64,000 bases of DNA from UBA5070 sp035352895 (lineage in GTDB: Bacteria; Fibrobacterota; Fibrobacteria; UBA5070). Each line of letters opens with the position of its first letter. The first letter of the stretch is position 1. Below, piece by piece: positions 61,137 to 64,000 of the stretch. The notes under the pieces are model-generated. The model was not told the DNA's origin, ran no database searches, and saw nothing but the letters and a program-made list of their open reading frames with translations. The position numbers and the translations under genes are program-made. Location: the NCBI GenBank assembly GCA_035352895.1, contig DAOPYN010000011.1, positions 24,438 to 88,437 on the forward strand. The letters run 5' to 3'.

Positions 61137-62168
61137 TCAGAAGGCCTGTCCGAAATCCACGTACAGGCCGCTTCCGTAGAACGACCAGCCGTAATCGGCA
61201 CGCAGGACCGCCTTGCCTCCGGCCAAGGGAAGGCGCATGCCGACACCACCTGCGGCATTGGGCTCCTCGCTCCAGACCCGGTCGTGCTCCCCGGCGCGCC
61301 CCCCTTCCAGGAACACGGCCGGCTGTATCGGGAACTTCCACAGCCGCGGGCCGTTCCATCGTCCTTCCGCACCGATGCACTGGACCGCTTGCCCCCGCAG
61401 TCGGCGGTCCGGGAGGCCCCGCAGGATCTTCTTGTATCCCAACGCGGGGACCCGCCACAACGGAACGCCCCCCCAAGCCTCCTCGTGGTGGAAGCGGCCG
61501 ACTCCCGTCAGGGATCCGACGGACCTGGTCAAGGATCCGTCCGCAGACAGGTTCTGCCAGCGAAAGTCGCCGGAGGGCAGGCCGCGGTTTGCGGATACCT
61601 TCGCGAACCATCCTGCCCGAGGATTCTCGGGCAGATCCCGTCCTTCGTACATGAGGTCCAGACCCAGGTTGTTTTCCATGCCTCCCTCCTGGCCCGTCCA
61701 GGAAAAGGCTCGGAAAGCCCCTGCGTCCGAGACGCGGACACGGCGGTCTTCCACCAGGAGTCTGGCTCCGGCCAACCACCCATTCCCCAGCCAACGCCCC
61801 AGGGAAACCTCCCCTCCCAAGTATTCCGGGGTATATCGAGTTTCCATGTCGTCCGCGGGGGGATTCCCCAGGCCGAACCACTTGGAGGAGAACTCCCCCA
61901 CCTCGACGAAAACCCCCATCCTCCAGGTGCCCCACAGGGAATCGCGAAGGAATTCCGCATCCGCGTTCCATTGCGAACGGACCGTGCCGTAGGCGGTGAG
62001 GTCGGCGAAGCCGGGCTTGTCCAGGGGATCCTGCCAACGGAGTTTGGCGCCGCCACCCGGCCCGGTCTCGGGCGTGGTGAACAGGACGGGAATGGGAAGG
62101 AACTTGCCTCCCGCACCCGCCATGGCCAAGGAACCGGAGAAGAGCGCGATGGCCAAACTTCGATGCAT
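61137..62168 (-). CDS. Outer-membrane barrel protein of Omp85/D15 type without POTRA
   Basis: A 343-residue exported protein. The signal peptide is MHRSLAIALFSGSLAMAGA, and a stretch FLPIPVLFTTPETGPGGGAKLRW leads directly into the barrel. The LRGLPDRRLRGQAVQCIGAEGRW region resembles the RGF/RGY-type L6 loop and strand of Omp85 barrels, and the C-terminus YGSGLYVDFGQAF is aromatic-ended as expected. There are no POTRA domains, unlike BamA or TamA. Similar small D15 proteins occur as stand-alone barrels of unknown role. ATG 62168 starts the signal peptide. Confidence 0.7.
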   Translation of the reverse strand: MHRSLAIALFSGSLAMAGAGGKFLPIPVLFTTPETGPGGGAKLRWQDPLDKPGFADLTAYGTVRSQWNADAEFLRDSLWGTWRMGVFVEVGEFSSKWFGLGNPPADDMETRYTPEYLGGEVSLGRWLGNGWLAGARLLVEDRRVRVSDAGAFRAFSWTGQEGGMENNLGLDLMYEGRDLPENPRAGWFAKVSANRGLPSGDFRWQNLSADGSLTRSVGSLTGVGRFHHEEAWGGVPLWRVPALGYKKILRGLPDRRLRGQAVQCIGAEGRWNGPRLWKFPIQPAVFLEGGRAGEHDRVWSEEPNAAGGVGMRLPLAGGKAVLRADYGWSFYGSGLYVDFGQAF

Positions 62169-62239
62169 ATCCGTCCCAGTGTAGCTACAGAATCCTCGAT
62201 CCATCCACCATCCGCTCGCCTCAGCCTCCCCAGGATCGA

Positions 62240-63607
62240 TCAACGTGGCTCCAGGAACAAGACCTCGCCCCACCCCACTCCGCCCTGCAAGATCCATCCC
62301 TCGGCGATCCTCGCCACCGGACGCAACGGAACGCGCCGTCCTCCCGCGGTCCGGGCCCAGTGCCCATGCGGATCGGTCGTCCGCACCACGAACACCGAGG
62401 GCCCCCTGCGGATCGGGCTCCGATCGACCGGGTTGCGGACCACGGAGGACGATTGGCGGACGGTCCACCGCAGCGTGTCGCGCGGGATCAGGTCGGGGTT
62501 GCGGATGAAAGGCGACGTCCCTTCCAGGACAGCCTCCAGCATCCCATCGCCCGGGAGGGTGGCAACATCCAACGTTTCCCGCACTCCGTTAAGCCAAGCC
62601 CCGTTGAACCGCCAGCGCAGCGAAACCGGTACGGTGTCTCCGGGAACGCGGCGCACCACCACCTTGCCGCCCGACAGCCGCCCCGCAGCAGGGAAAACGG
62701 TGTCCAGGCTCACCCTATGACCGGAATACCCCCCCATGAATGACAGAAATCGCCAAGTCAAGGCCTCTCTGCAGATCGCGCAATAATGCGCCCGGCTCAC
62801 GCGCATCCGGCACGTCAAGGTCGGCCGATAGCGCCCCACGGATTGGTAGTCGGCCCCTTCGAAAACTCCGATCCGATCCGCATACGCGGCGGTCGCAGGA
62901 GTGGGAATGGGCACGGAATCATCCAGCCACGCCTTCCAGGGAATCGAGTCGCGGGAAAGATTCCGCCAGACATTGAAGACTGGATGCATCTGGGATCCAC
63001 CGGCATCCCAGGTCGTGGACGTCCGCTTGTCGTTGTATGCGTACTCGTCGGAGAGGAATGCTAAGGCATGTCCCAGTTCATGGAGCATGACATTTGGGTT
63101 CCCTCGTGAAGCTGCCGCCCAACGAAACTGGAATGCTACCCCGCCGGAGTAGTCGGAATTCATCAACAGGACACCTGGGTTGTCGCCGGTGAAGTCTTGC
63201 CCCCTGCCACTGCAGCTGTAGCTGGAATCCGATCCGGATTGGTAGAAGACGACATCCGGCCAGCTGAGCAATCCGGTCCTGGGGTCGACATAGATGCCAG
63301 CGAACGTGCTATCCGATGGTGCGGAGGGAAGGTCCTGTTTCGACGATGGAGTCCATGCGCGGTAGAACGTGAAATGCTCCCGATACTCCCGATACGGCGT
63401 GGTGTTCAACAAGGTGTCGATCGCTTCTTCCACATCGGCCTCGTATCTCGCCTTGTCTGCCTGCGTATACCCCACCGCATAGAAGATCAAGGGGATGCGA
63501 TCCCCTCCTTCCTTGCCTTCCACCAGGCTGCAATCGAAAGCCGCGAAAACTTGGCTGGACAGGGCAAGCATCGCCAAGGCAGCCAGGATTCTGAACGCCA
63601 GACTCAT
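62240..63607 (-). CDS. Secreted M64-family metallopeptidase
   Basis: A 455-residue exported protein with a signal peptide ending SQVFA. The zinc site HELGH at 176-180 is followed by ALAFLSDEY, giving HELGHxxxxLxDEY, typical of M64 (IgA-peptidase-like) enzymes. A CRMRVSRAHYCAICREAL segment (two Cys pairs) lies C-terminal to it, also seen in M64. The last 130 residues form a beta-rich tail ending WGEVLFLEP. ATG 63607 starts the signal peptide. A partial second copy whose 3' end is nearly identical follows upstream at the window edge, so this is a tandem family. Confidence 0.88.
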   Translation of the reverse strand: MSLAFRILAALAMLALSSQVFAAFDCSLVEGKEGGDRIPLIFYAVGYTQADKARYEADVEEAIDTLLNTTPYREYREHFTFYRAWTPSSKQDLPSAPSDSTFAGIYVDPRTGLLSWPDVVFYQSGSDSSYSCSGRGQDFTGDNPGVLLMNSDYSGGVAFQFRWAAASRGNPNVMLHELGHALAFLSDEYAYNDKRTSTTWDAGGSQMHPVFNVWRNLSRDSIPWKAWLDDSVPIPTPATAAYADRIGVFEGADYQSVGRYRPTLTCRMRVSRAHYCAICREALTWRFLSFMGGYSGHRVSLDTVFPAAGRLSGGKVVVRRVPGDTVPVSLRWRFNGAWLNGVRETLDVATLPGDGMLEAVLEGTSPFIRNPDLIPRDTLRWTVRQSSSVVRNPVDRSPIRRGPSVFVVRTTDPHGHWARTAGGRRVPLRPVARIAEGWILQGGVGWGEVLFLEPR

Positions 63608-63660
63608 GGAACCGGATTCTCCCTTCGGTCTGGAGTGGAACGGACGGACTCGTCGCCACC

Positions 63661-63697
63661 GGAAAAAACCCCTCCGGTGCATCGCTGCCCGGAGGGG
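63661..63697 (-). terminator. Rho-independent terminator between tandem peptidase genes
   Basis: A perfect 9-bp stem, CCCCTCCGG (63669-63677) with CCGGAGGGG (63689-63697), is followed on the minus strand by TTTTTT (63663-63668). It would end transcription of the truncated upstream copy before the M64 gene at 63607. Confidence 0.85.
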
Positions 63698-63843
63698 TCC
63701 CGCAGCGTTCGAGGATGAAGCTGCGTGCGAATGGGCCCTGCGGGTCGAACCATGCCTGGAATCTATCCGACCCTCACCCCGCTCGGAGGTTCGACGATGT
63801 GCTTTCGTTGGGACAACTTGTCCATCCCCCCCCTTGCAAGGAA

Positions 63844-64000
63844 TCAGGGGGAGATCCCCGCGGACTCCCCGCGAACATCCGAGGGTTCCAGAAACAGCAC
63901 ATCGCCAAGGCCTGTTCCACCTTCGAGGATCCACCCCTCGGCGACCCTCGCCACCGGACGCAACGGAACGCGCCGTCCTCCCGCGGTCCGGGCCCAGTGC
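63844..64000 (-). CDS. Second M64-family peptidase, C-terminal end only (runs off right edge)
   Basis: The 51 visible residues up to the TGA at 63844-63846 (HWARTAGGRRVPLRPVARV, then AEGWILEGGTGLGDVLFLEP) match the end of the M64 protein at 62240 almost residue for residue, plus a 13-residue extension (SDVRGESAGISP). About 55 bases at the window edge (63946-64000) are identical to 62309-62363. This implies a recent tandem duplication or ongoing gene conversion. The catalytic part is outside the window. Confidence 0.75.
   Translation of the reverse strand, partial: HWARTAGGRRVPLRPVARVAEGWILEGGTGLGDVLFLEPSDVRGESAGISP

Overview
The window is high-GC DNA from a Gram-negative bacterium. The evidence is TonB-dependent receptors, TonB/ExbB/ExbD, an Omp85-like barrel and many lipoproteins with lipoboxes. 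NrfHA with a CcsBA-type cytochrome c maturase, Ric and bacteriohemerythrin point to anaerobic or micro-oxic life with nitrite/NO exposure. Ser/Thr-rich short lipoproteins and a CE2-type esterase would fit a polysaccharide-degrading FCB-group organism such as Fibrobacterota, but no phylogenetic marker is present and this placement is tentative. Two runs of exactly 100 N mark scaffold gaps, so this is a draft assembly; a few single-base gene disruptions may be sequence errors.

Layout. 1-8.0 kb: a truncated alpha-2-macroglobulin lipoprotein, a frameshifted giant membrane protein, Ric, and a collar-domain exported protein. 8.1-13.3 kb: the molybdate genes modC, modB and a TOBE protein, opposite modE and a di-Mop molbindin, followed by a soluble ABC ATPase and a G3E-type GTPase. 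13.6-25.3 kb: one long run containing a TonB-dependent receptor, FmdE, a DUF364 protein, an XdhC-like protein, a BtuCD/MolBCA-type importer with its binding protein, a second receptor, TonB, ExbB, ExbD and a diverged di-Mop protein. 25.3-28 kb: a possible broken gene, a hemolysin III protein and two duplicated lipoproteins. 28-34 kb: modA, a second modE, a second GTPase/ABC ATPase pair, a leaderless binding-protein-like protein and a tandem SagB-type oxidoreductase. 34-41 kb: a beta-helix lipoprotein and nrfHA opposite a CcsBA fusion. 41-46 kb: bacteriohemerythrin with two-component signalling proteins. 46-49 kb: a CE2 esterase gene with an in-frame stop, an array of degenerate 100-bp repeats, and ahcY. 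49-56.5 kb: a fully overlapping RDD/SpoIIM/DUF4129/DUF4350/MoxR/DUF58 operon. 56.5-64 kb: envelope proteins, a DUF4914 protein with an HprK-like P-loop, two RDD proteins, an outer-membrane barrel and tandem M64 metallopeptidases.

The most interesting part is 8-33 kb. It combines a conventional ModABC system (with modA separated from modBC), two ModE regulators, three further Mop/TOBE proteins, a second type-II importer with its own outer-membrane receptors and energizer, and two copies of an unusual GTPase plus soluble ABC ATPase pair. The palindrome TGCGATTCGCA recurs upstream of both modE genes, with related sequence at the first receptor promoter. I read this as a molybdenum/tungsten acquisition and handling island with a TonB-dependent branch. 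The metal is inferred from context and not shown by the sequence.
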